Shown here: piece by piece, positions 1-8,966 of the stretch
Layout of the letters: every line of letters starts with the position of its first letter
How positions within the stretch are numbered: the first letter of the stretch is position 1
Assembly (NCBI RefSeq): GCF_036013645.1
Contig: NZ_CP107869.1
Location: 9,858,001 to 9,922,000 of the forward strand
Direction of reading: 5' to 3'
Length of the DNA stretch: 64,000 nt
DNA from: Streptomyces sp. NBC_00490
GTDB taxonomy: Bacteria; Actinomycetota; Actinomycetes; Streptomycetales; Streptomycetaceae
Made by a program: the position numbers and the translations under genes
The notes under the pieces: generated by a model
The model's database searches: none
What the model saw: only the letters and a program-made list of their open reading frames with translations
What the model was told of the DNA's origin: nothing

Positions 1-272
1 TTGACCGACCACGCACGCGAGATACTGAGGGATGTTTCCCGCCCTTCAATTCCCGCGACCCTGAAGGCGAGGCTGTCCGCTCCGCCTCGGTCGGACAGCT
101 CACTGTTGTCTACTGGATCAACCGATCGGCCGGACACCTGTATCGGCTGAGTCAGACGATGGCCACGGCATCGGCCCCTACGTCCATGAGTTTTCGGCCG
201 ACCGGCAGGGCCGCTGCCTGACCATGTGCCCTCGGCCAGGAGGCAGCTGATCGGCTGCCCTATCCTCCTGCT
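1..272. other. Left edge, no defensible gene
   Basis: Short protein-like stretches can be read around 110 to 215, but every frame is cut by stops. This may be the tail of a decayed gene. Nothing else was recognised. Confidence 0.4.
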
Positions 273-572
273 GTGGCGAACTGGCGGTCTCTCGGCAAGG
301 CGTTCTGGGCTGTGGACGGGGCCTTGGGCGGGCAGCGGCGTCCGACTCGGACGCAGAAATGGGCCGCCCGGCACCCGATCGGCCTCGGTTTCTGCGTGGC
401 CATTCCCTTGACGCTCCTCCTGCTGATGCTGTCGCGTGAGGAGGAGCCCGACGATCCAGTATTCGCGGTGTTCGCCGGGCTGGCTATGGGACTCGTCTTC
501 GCGCTCTCTGCCGTTTTGGAGCGACTTCGGCAGCGCCGGCTCAGGCGTTTGGGAATGTGGGACGGATCGTGA
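273..572 (+). CDS. Small two-helix membrane protein
   Basis: This is a 99-aa protein of no family I recognise. Residues about 36-54 and 63-82 are hydrophobic and should span the membrane. They are separated by a short acidic loop (REEEPDDP) and followed by an arginine-rich tail, so both ends are probably cytoplasmic. The start is the GTG at 273. There is no Shine-Dalgarno sequence, but TATCCT lies 6 nt upstream at 261-266, so the message may be leaderless. It has no operon partner, since the next gene is on the other strand. The coding call rests on the membrane topology and the absence of a better reading. Confidence 0.5.
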   Translation: MANWRSLGKAFWAVDGALGGQRRPTRTQKWAARHPIGLGFCVAIPLTLLLLMLSREEEPDDPVFAVFAGLAMGLVFALSAVLERLRQRRLRRLGMWDGS

Positions 573-719
573 GGCGCCCGGTGGGTGGAAGGGGTTTTGG
601 CTCTGGCTCAATTTCCATGATCGCGTGGCTGTGAGTGACACCGGCTGGGTAGGCAGCGAAGGCCTTTCCAAATGCGTGTGCTGCCCGGGTGTCGACCGAG
701 AGCTGCTGACGAGCGAGTC

Positions 720-1154
720 TCAGTCAGCAAGGTCTCTCGCTTTGTAGCTGGCCAGCCCCAGGGCAAGCAGGGGCGGCACGAGTGCGTTGAGATACCAGGC
801 CATGTCCGTGAGGCCCGCGGCTCCGGAGAGGCCCCGCCGGTCGATCGTCGGGATGAAGGAACAGTGCGATCGGCCAGCATAAAGAAGTAGTTGGCCACCG
901 GTTTCCGCAGTTGAGTGATAGATGCAGACCCCGACGTGGTGGTCGACGTTGGTCGGTGAATCAACCAAGGCCAGGACCTCAGCTGCCCGGTCGGTTGAAG
1001 TCGACTGCCAGTTGAACAGGTCGTCGTTGTTGACCACGTAGGAGATGCCGAGCGGTTCCTGCAGCGACCATCCCTCACCGGTCAGAGTTCGCACCACGGC
1101 GCCTGCGGTGACGGGGCATGCGAACACGAGATCGATGTCGGCGGTCCTGGACAT
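720..1154 (-). CDS. Hypothetical protein, 144 aa
   Basis: This soluble protein is unrecognised. It opens MSRTADIDLVFACPVTAGAV and continues as an alpha/beta-looking sequence with no signal peptide or membrane segment. The start at 1154 is preferred over an upstream in-frame ATG because AGGAG lies 7 nt before it. The compact hydrophobic C-terminus (YLNALVPPLLALGLAS) suggests an ordered domain. It stands alone, with a transposase relic upstream and a membrane-protein gene convergent with it. I propose no function. Confidence 0.6.
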   Translation of the reverse strand: MSRTADIDLVFACPVTAGAVVRTLTGEGWSLQEPLGISYVVNNDDLFNWQSTSTDRAAEVLALVDSPTNVDHHVGVCIYHSTAETGGQLLLYAGRSHCSFIPTIDRRGLSGAAGLTDMAWYLNALVPPLLALGLASYKARDLAD

Positions 1155-1212
1155 TCGCGGCTCCTGCGGTGGGGTTGATCGTTGTCGGAAGCGTTGCACG
1201 TGTTGGCATCCG

Positions 1213-1518
1213 TCATGGAGCGAGGAGCCCTCGTAACCTCAGGAGTGCGAAGCCTGCTGGGGTCGCGATCGATGCCGGCGGCGAGGGTGTGTGGAGACCG
1301 GGCAGGTGGTCCTGGCGGACTGCGACGAGCCACTCGGTCAGCCGTTGGCCCTGCCGCTCGGTGAGGATCTGGGCGAAGGAGCGGACATGTCCGGCGAGGG
1401 CTTCCAGTTCGGGACGGCCGTTTCTCCGGATCAATCCCGGCACCTGCTCAACGAACGTCCGTCGCCTGGACGAAGCGACGGGGCAGGCAAAGCGACGGCC
1501 CCGAAGGCGAAGCACCAC
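1213..1518 (-). pseudogene. ISL3-family transposase, internally deleted relic
   Basis: A 101-codon frame joins three pieces of an ISL3 transposase. The first is the end of the N-terminal zinc-finger region (CPVASSRRRTFVEQVPGL). The second is a segment from the late catalytic domain (LTEWLVAVRQDHLPGLHT). The third is the C-terminal motif (AGFALLRLRGLLAP, normally FALLRKRVLLA). Intact transposases of this family are over 400 aa, so most of the DDE core is missing. The surviving frame is open but cannot encode an active enzyme. A second ISL3 scrap lies at 10075-10164. Confidence 0.7.
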
Positions 1519-1560
1519 CAGCGCCCTGCGCTGGGGACATCCGCAGGAAACCGCAGCTAG

Positions 1561-3001
1561 TAGGGCTTGGTCAGGTTCGTAGTGGTGTGGGTATGTCGCG
1601 GTGGCAGGTGGGGCAGGCGCCGGTCCAGGTGGCGAGGAGGGTCTGCAGGTCGCGGACCACTTGGTAGAGGCTCAGGCCTGCGCGGTGTCTTTTGGGTCTG
1701 GTGCCAGTCGTTGCAGGGTGCAGAAGGCGTGGGCGGCGGAGACGAGAGTGACGTGGTGGTGCCATCCGTTGAAGGTGCGGCCTTCGAAGTGGGCCAGTCC
1801 CAGGGCCTGTTTCATCTCGCGGTAGTCGTGTTCGATGCGCCAGCGGAGCTTGGCCAGCCGCACCAGTGTGGCCAGTGGCATGCCGGAGGGCAGGTTCGAG
1901 AGCCAGAACTGGACCGGCTCGGGCTCGGTCGCGGGCCATTCCGCCAGCAGCCACCGCACGGGTAGTTCAGGATCGTCGGTGGCCTGGCGGATGCCGCGGC
2001 CGGCCGGGCGGATCCGCAGGGCGACGAACCGCGAGTACATGCGCTTGAAGCCACTGATCCCCTTGCCCGGCCGGGAGCCTTCGCGCCACGACACCGGCCT
2101 CGCGGCCGCCTTCCCGGCGGCGATGACCAGGTCTTTCATGGTCTGCGCAGGCTCGGGGTACTGCATTTTGGGTGGCCGGCCGGTGCCCGCATAGTCGGGC
2201 TGGACGGGTTGGGCGTGGGCGGGCTGGGCGGTATGGCGCGAGGAAATGCCCACTGCGTAGGGTTGCTTGCGTTCCTCCAGGCCCAGCCGGAAGGCGGCGG
2301 CATCGCCGTATCCGGCGTCCGCGACGACCAGGGGAACGTCGATGCCCCACGACCGGGTCTCGTCGATCATGTCCAGGGCCAGCTGCCACTTCTCCACATG
2401 CCCCACCTGGGCGGGAATTCCGCACCGGCCGCGGCGGGCGATCTTGTCCGGGTCGGCATCCGGCGCGTCGGGGTCCCAGGATGCGGGCAGGAACAGCCGC
2501 CAGTTGACGGCTGCAGAGGCGCGGTCGTTGGCCAGGTGCAGCGAGACGCCCACCTGGCAGTTGGTGATCTTGCCTGCGGTGCCGGTGTACTGCCGCGACA
2601 CACCCGCCGAGGCATCCCCGTCTTTGAGGAAGCCGGTGTCGTCGACGACCAGCGCCTCGGGGCTGATCGCCTCGTGCATTCTCCAGGCCAGCCGGGCCCG
2701 CACGTGCGCGGGATCCCACGGGCTGGAGGTGATGAAGTGCGCCAGCGCCTGCCGGTTGCCGTCCTCGCCCAGACGGGCCGCCATCGGTTCCACCGACTTG
2801 CGCTGCCCGTCCAGCAGCAACCCGCGCACATACGCCTGCCCCCACCGCCGCTGATCCGCACGGAAGAACCCGTCGAACAACTCCGCCGCGAACGCCTCCA
2901 AGTCCCCCCGGACCGAGGCCATCTCCTCAGGTGTCACACCCCGCCAACGACACTCACCCAGCATGAGACACGCATGCACGAGTGAAGATGACCAAGCCCT
3001 A
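1561..3001 (-). mobile_element. IS701-family insertion sequence, 1441 bp
   Basis: The ends carry the inverted repeat TAGGGCTTGGTCA, read at 1561-1573 and as its complement ending at 3001. The element is flanked by the direct repeat CTAG at 1557-1560 and 3002-3005, a 4-bp target duplication. It carries one transposase gene on the minus strand. It landed between an ISL3 relic and the gene ending at 3189, and interrupts no recognisable coding sequence. The matched ends and clean duplication suggest recent insertion. Confidence 0.85.
1672..2937 (-). CDS. IS701-family DDE transposase
   Basis: This 421-aa transposase should cut and rejoin the ends of the surrounding IS701 element. The three acidic residues sit in VVDDTGFLKDG, VVADAGYGD and LRWRIEHDYREMKQALG. 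The start is taken as GTG at 2937 (VTPEEMASVRG), which matches the usual family start; an in-frame ATG lies 42 nt further out. The frame ends in DPKDTAQA. A different frame just beyond continues with SLYQVVRDLQTLLATWTGAC down to 1571, which looks like the normal family C-terminus. The gene is therefore either frameshifted near 1690 or uses a shorter tail. Confidence 0.85.
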   Translation of the reverse strand: MTPEEMASVRGDLEAFAAELFDGFFRADQRRWGQAYVRGLLLDGQRKSVEPMAARLGEDGNRQALAHFITSSPWDPAHVRARLAWRMHEAISPEALVVDDTGFLKDGDASAGVSRQYTGTAGKITNCQVGVSLHLANDRASAAVNWRLFLPASWDPDAPDADPDKIARRGRCGIPAQVGHVEKWQLALDMIDETRSWGIDVPLVVADAGYGDAAAFRLGLEERKQPYAVGISSRHTAQPAHAQPVQPDYAGTGRPPKMQYPEPAQTMKDLVIAAGKAAARPVSWREGSRPGKGISGFKRMYSRFVALRIRPAGRGIRQATDDPELPVRWLLAEWPATEPEPVQFWLSNLPSGMPLATLVRLAKLRWRIEHDYREMKQALGLAHFEGRTFNGWHHHVTLVSAAHAFCTLQRLAPDPKDTAQA

Positions 3002-3188
3002 CTAGGAGCTATGAACCCGGATCAACCAGTTTTCATGAACCGTGGCTCAGCGTGCGCAGGTCGCGGAAATTGAGCCAGAGGCCGAGAACGGACGGCAGAT
3101 GTTGACCATTTCGGGAGGCACCAACTCATCGCCTCTGTTCCATTGCGGCAGTTCACGAGAGTTAGCCCCGGCGCTCTCTGCCAGTCGG

Positions 3189-4295
3189 CTAGAAGAGACC
3201 GGCGCGCATGTGGTCCGTGAGGTTCTCCAGGATCTCGCGCAGCCACGGTCTGCGGACGGCCGGCAACCTGACCAACGTGTGTTGGAAGGTTCCCGGGTCG
3301 GTCCGAAACAGGTGGTGGGGACGTGGCGCGGGCGGGTCGTCGCGGAGAACGCCGTCGGGCATGGTTCCTGACGCGGGGGAGTGGAGGTGTGGCTGGGGGA
3401 AGGCCATCCACATCCACACCCCGAACGGCAGCGGCACCGGGTATGCCGATGCGGCCGGGCCGACCGAGCTCCAGACTTCCCCCGTCTGTGGGTGGGTCGG
3501 CACGATGACGATGTCGGCGTCGGTATCGGGGGCGGGCAGTCCGGGTCCGGTCAGGACGGCACGCCGGGCCTGCTGGACTGCGGGCAGCAGGGCGTCGAGG
3601 GCGCGTTGAAACACTTCCGCGACCAGGCCGTGCGGAACAGTCACCGGCCTGCCGTCCGAGGCGGCCAGCAGGTGGGCCAGCGCCCGGCCGGCTGCCGCCT
3701 CCCATTGCGGGTTCCATGACCACCAGTGGCTCAGCCCGAGCAGCGAGCCCCATCTCGTGAGCGGCACGCTCGGGGGCGTGACCTTCCCCTCCACCAATAG
3801 TTGCGCCCAGGAGAGGATCGCGGTGTCGGTCTCATCGACTTGAAGGCGGTGCACGGCGTCCGGCGCCAGCCAGACCGCCTGCCACAGCGAGCAGTCGTCG
3901 ATGCGGCTCGCCACGGGGAGGCCGCACGCCTCGCAAGCCATATTGGGGCCGTCCCCCCAGTCGAGGCCGCAGCAGTAGCCGCCGGCCTGCTCCGGAACGA
4001 GCACGGTGCCGTGAGTATCCCCGGGGGCGATGACGATCGTGCCCGGTGGGCCACCGGACACGGCGTAGACCGGAGCGTAGATGCCGCGGGCCGCCGCCTC
4101 GTCCGGATCGATCTCCTCCCACCTCCGCCACGGGTGCCCCCAGGACTCCGGTTCCACGGCAAAAGTGCCCGACTCCATGAGAACCGGGAGCTGAACCCCG
4201 TTCCCGTACTTCTGATAGGCGTGGGCCGGCAGCTCTACCTGCGACAGCGGGTTGGTCAGCCGGGCGCCACACCCAGCACACACAAAAACGAACAA
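3189..4295 (-). CDS. Hypothetical protein with N-terminal zinc ribbon, 368 aa
   Basis: The family is not recognised. The N-terminus carries CAGCG and a later CEACG lies near residue 121. These paired CxxC motifs could bind zinc and frame a long middle segment. The rest is rich in Trp, Gly and Pro and has no membrane helix or signal peptide. The best start is the TTG at 4295, because GGAGG lies 4 nt upstream; a GTG at 4283 is the alternative. The gene stands alone. Its neighbour at 4673 points the other way, so the two promoters lie back to back in 4296-4672. Confidence 0.65.
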   Translation of the reverse strand: MFVFVCAGCGARLTNPLSQVELPAHAYQKYGNGVQLPVLMESGTFAVEPESWGHPWRRWEEIDPDEAAARGIYAPVYAVSGGPPGTIVIAPGDTHGTVLVPEQAGGYCCGLDWGDGPNMACEACGLPVASRIDDCSLWQAVWLAPDAVHRLQVDETDTAILSWAQLLVEGKVTPPSVPLTRWGSLLGLSHWWSWNPQWEAAAGRALAHLLAASDGRPVTVPHGLVAEVFQRALDALLPAVQQARRAVLTGPGLPAPDTDADIVIVPTHPQTGEVWSSVGPAASAYPVPLPFGVWMWMAFPQPHLHSPASGTMPDGVLRDDPPAPRPHHLFRTDPGTFQHTLVRLPAVRRPWLREILENLTDHMRAGLF

Positions 4296-4659
4296 ATGCC
4301 CTCCGCTTGCTGAACGGGGGCATCATCGCAGTCCCGTGGCGGACCGGCCAACGTGTTTTTTATCCGCCGAGCGGGACGCGGACCGCCGCGATGGGAAGCG
4401 TCACCGTTCGCATCATCGATGTGCCGCGTGCCTTCCGACGTCGCGCAGATCTGCTGCCCGTTCCCGTGGGCAAAGCCGCACCGGGTGAGGACGAAGCGAG
4501 CAGGTCATCCGGAGCGGTGGCCCGGGTGTGTATCTGCTGCCGGGTGGGGAGGCGGGTGTCGGCGGCAGCGCGCCAACGCCGACACGAGCGTGCCTTGTCG
4601 AGGCTCACGCGGCCACGGTGCAGCCTGGGCTGCTGGGTGCGCGGGAACGGGCTACTGCC

Positions 4660-4665
4660 TATAAT
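4660..4665 (+). promoter_or_regulatory. -10 box TATAAT for a predicted leaderless gene
   Basis: TATAAT is followed by exactly 7 nt and then GTG at 4673. This spacing puts transcription start on the start codon, and no Shine-Dalgarno sequence precedes it. The -35 region is weak. The same spacing recurs at 24263, 27644 and 32428. Confidence 0.6.
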
Positions 4666-4672
4666 CGAACGC

Positions 4673-5014
4673 GTGCACGATTCAAGCCCGTCGAAGCTGG
4701 TCCTGCTCCGTTTCCTGGAGCGGGTGCAGGAGCGGGATCTCGCCCGTACCCGGCGGTGGATCGTCGATGAGGAGCGTCGCGAGGCCGAACGCCGGCGCAG
4801 TATCGAGGCTCGGCCGCCGGTGCCGGACTGGCCGATCGAACAGAGCATCGGCCATCACGCGCCGCCGGTCTATGTACATGTCGGCGGGTGTCACATGGCG
4901 GGCAAGCGGTCCAAGGGCGTCCCACCGGAGCAGGCTGTACGGGCGCTCGCGGACGGCGTGGATCCATGCCCGCACTGCCGCCCGGACACCGACCTCGGCT
5001 ACATCGACGGGTGA
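4673..5014 (+). CDS. DUF6233 family protein
   Basis: This 113-aa protein fits the small streptomycete DUF6233 family of unknown function. A charged helical N-terminal half (RFLERVQERDLARTRRW) is followed by PPVYVHVGGCHMAGKRSKGV and a closing CPHCRPDTDLGYID. The last part carries a CxxC pair. The start is the GTG at 4673, since upstream in-frame sequence does not look coding and a TATAAT box sits at leaderless distance. Its stop at 5012-5014 abuts the stop of the convergent ku gene. Family assignment is from motif memory. Confidence 0.75.
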   Translation: MHDSSPSKLVLLRFLERVQERDLARTRRWIVDEERREAERRRSIEARPPVPDWPIEQSIGHHAPPVYVHVGGCHMAGKRSKGVPPEQAVRALADGVDPCPHCRPDTDLGYIDG

Positions 5015-5923
5015 TCAGGCGCTCTTGCGGGGCTTGCGGGCTGCCTTCTTCGCCGGTGCCCTTTTGCCGGCGGTCTTCTTGGCCGCGGTGTTCTTCGCGG
5101 CGGGCTTCTTCTTCGGCAGCTGGTGCACGTCGGCGTCCTCGCCCCGGGATGCCTGCGCCTTCTGCACGGACTCCTGCAAGGCGGCCATCAGGTCCAGTAC
5201 CTGCCCGGGCTGCTCCGGCTCTGCCGCCCTGGGCAGGGGCTTGTCTGCGCGCTTGGCCTCGATGACTTCGGCGAGGGCCTCGGTGTAGTGGTCGCGGAAG
5301 TCGGGGCCGGTGAGGTCGTCGACGGCCATGGTGTCCAGCAGGGCGAGCGCGCCCTCGATCTCGTCGTCCGTCAGCTCGACCGTGGGCGGGTCGACGACGG
5401 ACGGGTCGCGGACCTCGTCCGGCCAGCGCATCGCATGCAGCACGATCACGTCGTCCTTCACGCGCAGCAGGCCCAGCCTCTCCCTGCCGGACCAGGCGTA
5501 CTTGGCGATCGCCACCTGTGACGACCTGCCCAGGGCCTGTACGAGCAGCTTGTACGGCTTGGCCGCCACTGCCCCGTCCGGGGCGAGGTAGTAGCCCTCG
5601 CCGATCCGGATCGGATCAATGCCGGCCAGCGGTACGAACGCGGCGATCTCGATGGCCTTGGCCGTCGGCAGCGGCAGATTGCTCAGGTCCGCGTCCGTGA
5701 CCGGCACGACCTGGTCGCGGGCGTACTCGTAGCCTTTGCCGATCTCCGACTGCGTGACCTCGCGGTCCTCCAGCTCGCATACCTTGCGCACCCGGACCCG
5801 GCCCATGTCCTGCAGGTGGTACTGGTGGAACTGGATGCTGTGGTTCTCGGTGGCCGACTGCACATGAATGGGCACCGTGACCAGGCCGAAGGAGATGGCG
5901 CCGCTCCAGATGGTTCGGGGCAT
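5015..5923 (-). CDS. ku: Ku, DNA end-binding protein of non-homologous end joining
   Basis: Bacterial Ku forms a homodimeric ring on double-strand breaks and recruits the ligase LigD. The 302-aa sequence begins MPRTIWSGAISFGLVTVPI, the standard Ku opening, and includes the core segment FHQYHLQDMGRVRVRKVCELE. It ends in a long lysine- and alanine-rich tail (KKKPAAKNTAAKKTAGKRA), which in related proteins helps DNA binding. The start at 5923 has GGAGG upstream. No ligD is present in the window. Streptomycetes often carry several ku genes, so this could be an accessory copy. Confidence 0.93.
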   Translation of the reverse strand: MPRTIWSGAISFGLVTVPIHVQSATENHSIQFHQYHLQDMGRVRVRKVCELEDREVTQSEIGKGYEYARDQVVPVTDADLSNLPLPTAKAIEIAAFVPLAGIDPIRIGEGYYLAPDGAVAAKPYKLLVQALGRSSQVAIAKYAWSGRERLGLLRVKDDVIVLHAMRWPDEVRDPSVVDPPTVELTDDEIEGALALLDTMAVDDLTGPDFRDHYTEALAEVIEAKRADKPLPRAAEPEQPGQVLDLMAALQESVQKAQASRGEDADVHQLPKKKPAAKNTAAKKTAGKRAPAKKAARKPRKSA

Positions 5924-6384
5924 GGGGGACCTCCGCGACAGCCCCGAGTGGCACCAGGCTATGGGCAGAGGGAGCGTTGTGCAGATGTGCCGGTGCTGTA
6001 GCGCGCCGGCCAGGCTGGTGCGAGCAGTCCGTGGGGGTTGTGCCGGTTGCTGTGGCGATACGACGAGGCCGCCCGCCGGTTTCCCCCGTGGCGGGCAGCT
6101 CGCGGTCTTGAGCGTCCAGAGATCGAAGTCGGCGGCGGTACGGATTCTTTGGAAGAGAAGTAACCGCAGCCTGCGCACCTGAACGGGGTTCACCCTAGCG
6201 GCGCGGCCCCCGTCCGGGCATCTCAATTACACGCTGCTCGCTGGCCCGCCGAGCGTACCCGCAGGGTTCTCTTCGAGGCGCGGACGCAGGCGAATGTGCC
6301 GGGCTGCCCCTGCCGCAGCTGCCGTCGGCTCCGGCTCCTGCTCCGGCATGCAGCGCCGCAGTCGCAGGCGCTGAGGACATGCAC
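5924..6384. other. Non-coding stretch between ku and a luciferase-like relic
   Basis: I see no gene here. It should hold the ku promoter. The right part contains frameshifted continuation of the luciferase-like relic at 6385-6606. Confidence 0.4.
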
Positions 6385-6606
6385 TCACGTGGCGACGTTG
6401 CGGGCGGCGGGCAGCAGCCTGAGTCCGACGCGGATCCGGCGAGTGCGCGCCAGCATGGTGGCCGCCTGGACGAGCCCACCGCGGTAGCCGAGGTCTTCAA
6501 CGACCCGCAGTTCGTCGAAGACGTAGGCGTAGGCGCAGGCATCGGCTTCGTGCGCGAAGGCGACGAGGTCGGGCTGGGGGATGGCGCGGGGGAGGAGGAC
6601 GCCCAT
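6385..6606 (-). pseudogene. Truncated luciferase-like (LLM) flavin oxidoreductase
   Basis: A 73-codon frame starts MGVLLPRAIPQPDLVAFAHE and continues through LRVVEDLGYRGGLVQAATML to LRLLPAARNVAT. This matches the N-terminal strand-helix units of F420- or FMN-dependent luciferase-like enzymes, which are normally about 300 aa. The barrel is lost beyond that point, and the remaining sequence is in other frames. It overlaps nothing and starts 24 bp from the end of the MFS gene, which may once have shared its operon. Confidence 0.6.
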
Positions 6607-6629
6607 CGTGCCGAAGACTTCCTGCGGAC

Positions 6630-7901
6630 TTACGAGCGGTCTTCTTGGTAGTGCCCTGCGGGATCGGTGCTAGGCGCAGTGCGCTGAGGTACGTCCACCG
6701 CGGTGGCGGTGCGGTCACGGGTGTCGGCGGCGGGAGCGATGAGGATGGCGGAGGCGACGAACACCAGAACCACCACCATGGCCGAGCGCAGTCCGTAGTG
6801 GTCGCCCAGGAATCCGAGCGCGGGTGGCCCCACGAGGAAGGCGATGTAGCCGATGATGGCGACCAGCGAGACGCGGGCGGTCTGGTCGGGGCCGGAGTCG
6901 CCTGCCGCGGAGAGGGCCACCGGGAAGCCGAGGGAGGCCCCAAGTCCCCAGAAGAGTACGGCCGTCGCCGCTACGACAGCGTTATCGGAGAAGATGACCA
7001 GGAGGAGTCCGACAGCGCCGGAGATGGCGCTCGCGCGGACGACGGCGGCTCGCCCGAAGCGGTTGAGAAAGAATGTGCCGCTGAAGCGTCCCAGGGTCAT
7101 CGCTGCCGCGAACCCCACGAAGACGAGCGAGCCCATCGCGGCGTCGAGGCCGTGGCCGTCGACCATGAGCAGCGGCAGCCAGTCGTTGGCGGCGCCCTCG
7201 GCCAGCGCCATGGCCAGCACGATGGCGCCGATCAGCAGCAGCTTGCGGTCCCTCCACACCTGCGGCTTCGCTCGTTGCGCCGGACCTGAGTCCGGGCTCG
7301 GGCCAGGCGTCGATGGGGCGGCGCTGACGCCGATCCCGGCGGGAACGGCACGCAGGGCGTGGACCAGCATTCCCGTGGCGATGAGAGCGACCACGGTCAG
7401 GTGCCAGGGGACGGGAAACGCGGCGGCGGTGGCCGCCATTCCGGCCGCACCCCCGATGACCGTGCCCAGGCTGAAGCAGCCGTGCAGCGTGGGCAGCACC
7501 GCGGTCCCGGTGATGTGCTCCACGTCGGCACCGTCCACATTGACCGCTACTTCGCCACCGCCCATGCCCGCGCCGAACAGGCACAGTCCTGCGGTGACCA
7601 GGGGCGCGGACGGCACGGCGCTGCCCACCGCCATGACGAGCGTGCCCGCGATGATCAGCAGAGTGCCGAGCGCGATGACCGGCCGGGTGCCGAACCGGGA
7701 CACGCAACGGCCGGAACACAGGATGCCGATCATGGAACCGACGGACAGCCCGAACAGGACCAGCCCCATCTGCCCGGTGGACAAGCCGAGTTGATCGCGG
7801 ACATCGGGGGTGCGCGTGACCCAGGACGACAGGGCGATGCCGGGAAGAAAGAACAAGAGGTACAAAGCCTGACGGCGTCGGCGTACGGCGCGGTCTGTCA
7901 C
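6630..7901 (-). CDS. MFS transporter
   Basis: This 423-aa major facilitator carrier has about twelve hydrophobic segments, and would export or import a small solute across the cytoplasmic membrane using the proton gradient. The sequence opens with LYLLFFLPGIALSSWVTRTPD and has an early GRCVSRFGTRPVIALG loop, the motif-A position between helices 2 and 3. Overall it resembles the YbjJ/fucose-permease-like group. The GTG at 7901 is chosen because GGAG lies about 7 nt upstream; longer frames add non-membrane sequence. The substrate cannot be told. The downstream LLM relic may be a lost partner. Confidence 0.85.
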   Translation of the reverse strand: MTDRAVRRRRQALYLLFFLPGIALSSWVTRTPDVRDQLGLSTGQMGLVLFGLSVGSMIGILCSGRCVSRFGTRPVIALGTLLIIAGTLVMAVGSAVPSAPLVTAGLCLFGAGMGGGEVAVNVDGADVEHITGTAVLPTLHGCFSLGTVIGGAAGMAATAAAFPVPWHLTVVALIATGMLVHALRAVPAGIGVSAAPSTPGPSPDSGPAQRAKPQVWRDRKLLLIGAIVLAMALAEGAANDWLPLLMVDGHGLDAAMGSLVFVGFAAAMTLGRFSGTFFLNRFGRAAVVRASAISGAVGLLLVIFSDNAVVAATAVLFWGLGASLGFPVALSAAGDSGPDQTARVSLVAIIGYIAFLVGPPALGFLGDHYGLRSAMVVVLVFVASAILIAPAADTRDRTATAVDVPQRTAPSTDPAGHYQEDRS

Positions 7902-8070
7902 GGAGAACTCCGCTGGGTTCGGAGGAGGCGTTCGCAAGGCGATACGTCGGATCGCTCGCGAGTATGGGCACACTCGGCCGACGATCGACAAGAAGGGCGG
8001 ACGGTCGGCTGGATCCGGAGGCGCGCCTGACCGCCCCGCCGGGCTCCGGCGGGGAAGAGGTGCTGGTCGG

Positions 8071-8098
8071 CCGTCACCGTGCGGGTCACCGGTGACGG
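8071..8098 (-). terminator. Hairpin downstream of the MBL-fold gene
   Basis: CCGTCACCG and CGGTGACGG form a perfect 9-bp stem around a 10-nt loop. It lies 86 bp past the stop of the gene ending at 8184 and before the MFS promoter. There is no T-run, as is usual in GC-rich actinomycetes. Confidence 0.45.
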
Positions 8099-8183
8099 TC
8101 CCCCGGCACAGGGGCCGTCACCGGTCGAGGAAGGATTTCACTCAGGCAAGGGTGCAGGCGGACGCCGCCGCCCCGGGGGCGCG

Positions 8184-8966
8184 TCAGCTTTTGGGGCCGA
8201 ACATGTAGGCGTTGGAGACGTCGATGAGTGCGGCGCCCTGGTAGGTGGGATAGCGCTCGGTGATGGCTTTCTTGTAGGCGTCGCCGTCGTCGCCGAGCAG
8301 TTCACGGCCGGCATTGACGTAGTCGGTGAGCTCGGCCCAGACGGCGGGGGTGGTCGGTTCGCCGTGGCCGGGCAGGATCGTGTCGTAGTCGGTCTCGGCG
8401 GCGAAGCGGTCGATGTTGGCCTGCCAGCCGTCGAAGTCCTTGTCCAGGAACCACAGGTGGGTGCGGTTGTAGACGATGTCCTGGGCGACCAGGACGCCCT
8501 GCTCGGGCAGCTTGATGACGAGGGTGGTGTGGATCTCGCCGCCGGTGACCTTCTCGAACACGAAGGGGACGCCGTCGATGACCTCGGTGCCGGGGGTGAT
8601 TTCCACGGTCGGGGTCATGTCGGCGAGCGGGATCGGGGTGCCGGTGGGCAGGTCGGTCTTGGCGCCCACGGCGACGATCTCCGCGATGGTCTCCGGCAGG
8701 GCGTGCATGGGGACGCCGAAGCGGGCCGCGCCCTGGTAGTGGTCCGGGTGTGCATGGCTGATGACGAGGCGGTCGAGCGGCTTGCCGAGCTGCTTGGCAT
8801 AGGCGACGACCTCGTCGGCGTAGGCCAGGACGAACTGCGCGTCGACGGCGATGATCCGCGACGGCGTCTCGATCAGCTGCGTGTTGACGTCCAGGCCGTC
8901 CTCGGGTGCGGCGTAGCTGTGGACGCGGACCGGGCCCTTGTCGATGACCGTGAAGGTGCCGTGCAT
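8184..8966 (-). CDS. MBL-fold metallohydrolase
   Basis: This is a 260-aa metallo-beta-lactamase-fold protein. It carries the signature HAHPDH at residues 71-76, which binds the zinc pair, and a later LPGHGEP that supplies another ligand. There is no signal peptide, so it is cytoplasmic, and family members hydrolyse thioesters, lactones or similar bonds. The ATG at 8966 has AGGAG at good distance. It is divergent from the AraC-family gene at 9155 across 188 bp, which suggests that regulator controls it. The precise substrate is not visible. Confidence 0.87.
   Translation of the reverse strand: MHGTFTVIDKGPVRVHSYAAPEDGLDVNTQLIETPSRIIAVDAQFVLAYADEVVAYAKQLGKPLDRLVISHAHPDHYQGAARFGVPMHALPETIAEIVAVGAKTDLPTGTPIPLADMTPTVEITPGTEVIDGVPFVFEKVTGGEIHTTLVIKLPEQGVLVAQDIVYNRTHLWFLDKDFDGWQANIDRFAAETDYDTILPGHGEPTTPAVWAELTDYVNAGRELLGDDGDAYKKAITERYPTYQGAALIDVSNAYMFGPKS

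Noticed and set aside
4307..4672. N-terminal extension of the DUF6233 gene
   Set aside because: The extra 122 codons are Arg/Cys-rich and unlike the family. A TATAAT box sits inside, just before the better GTG start.
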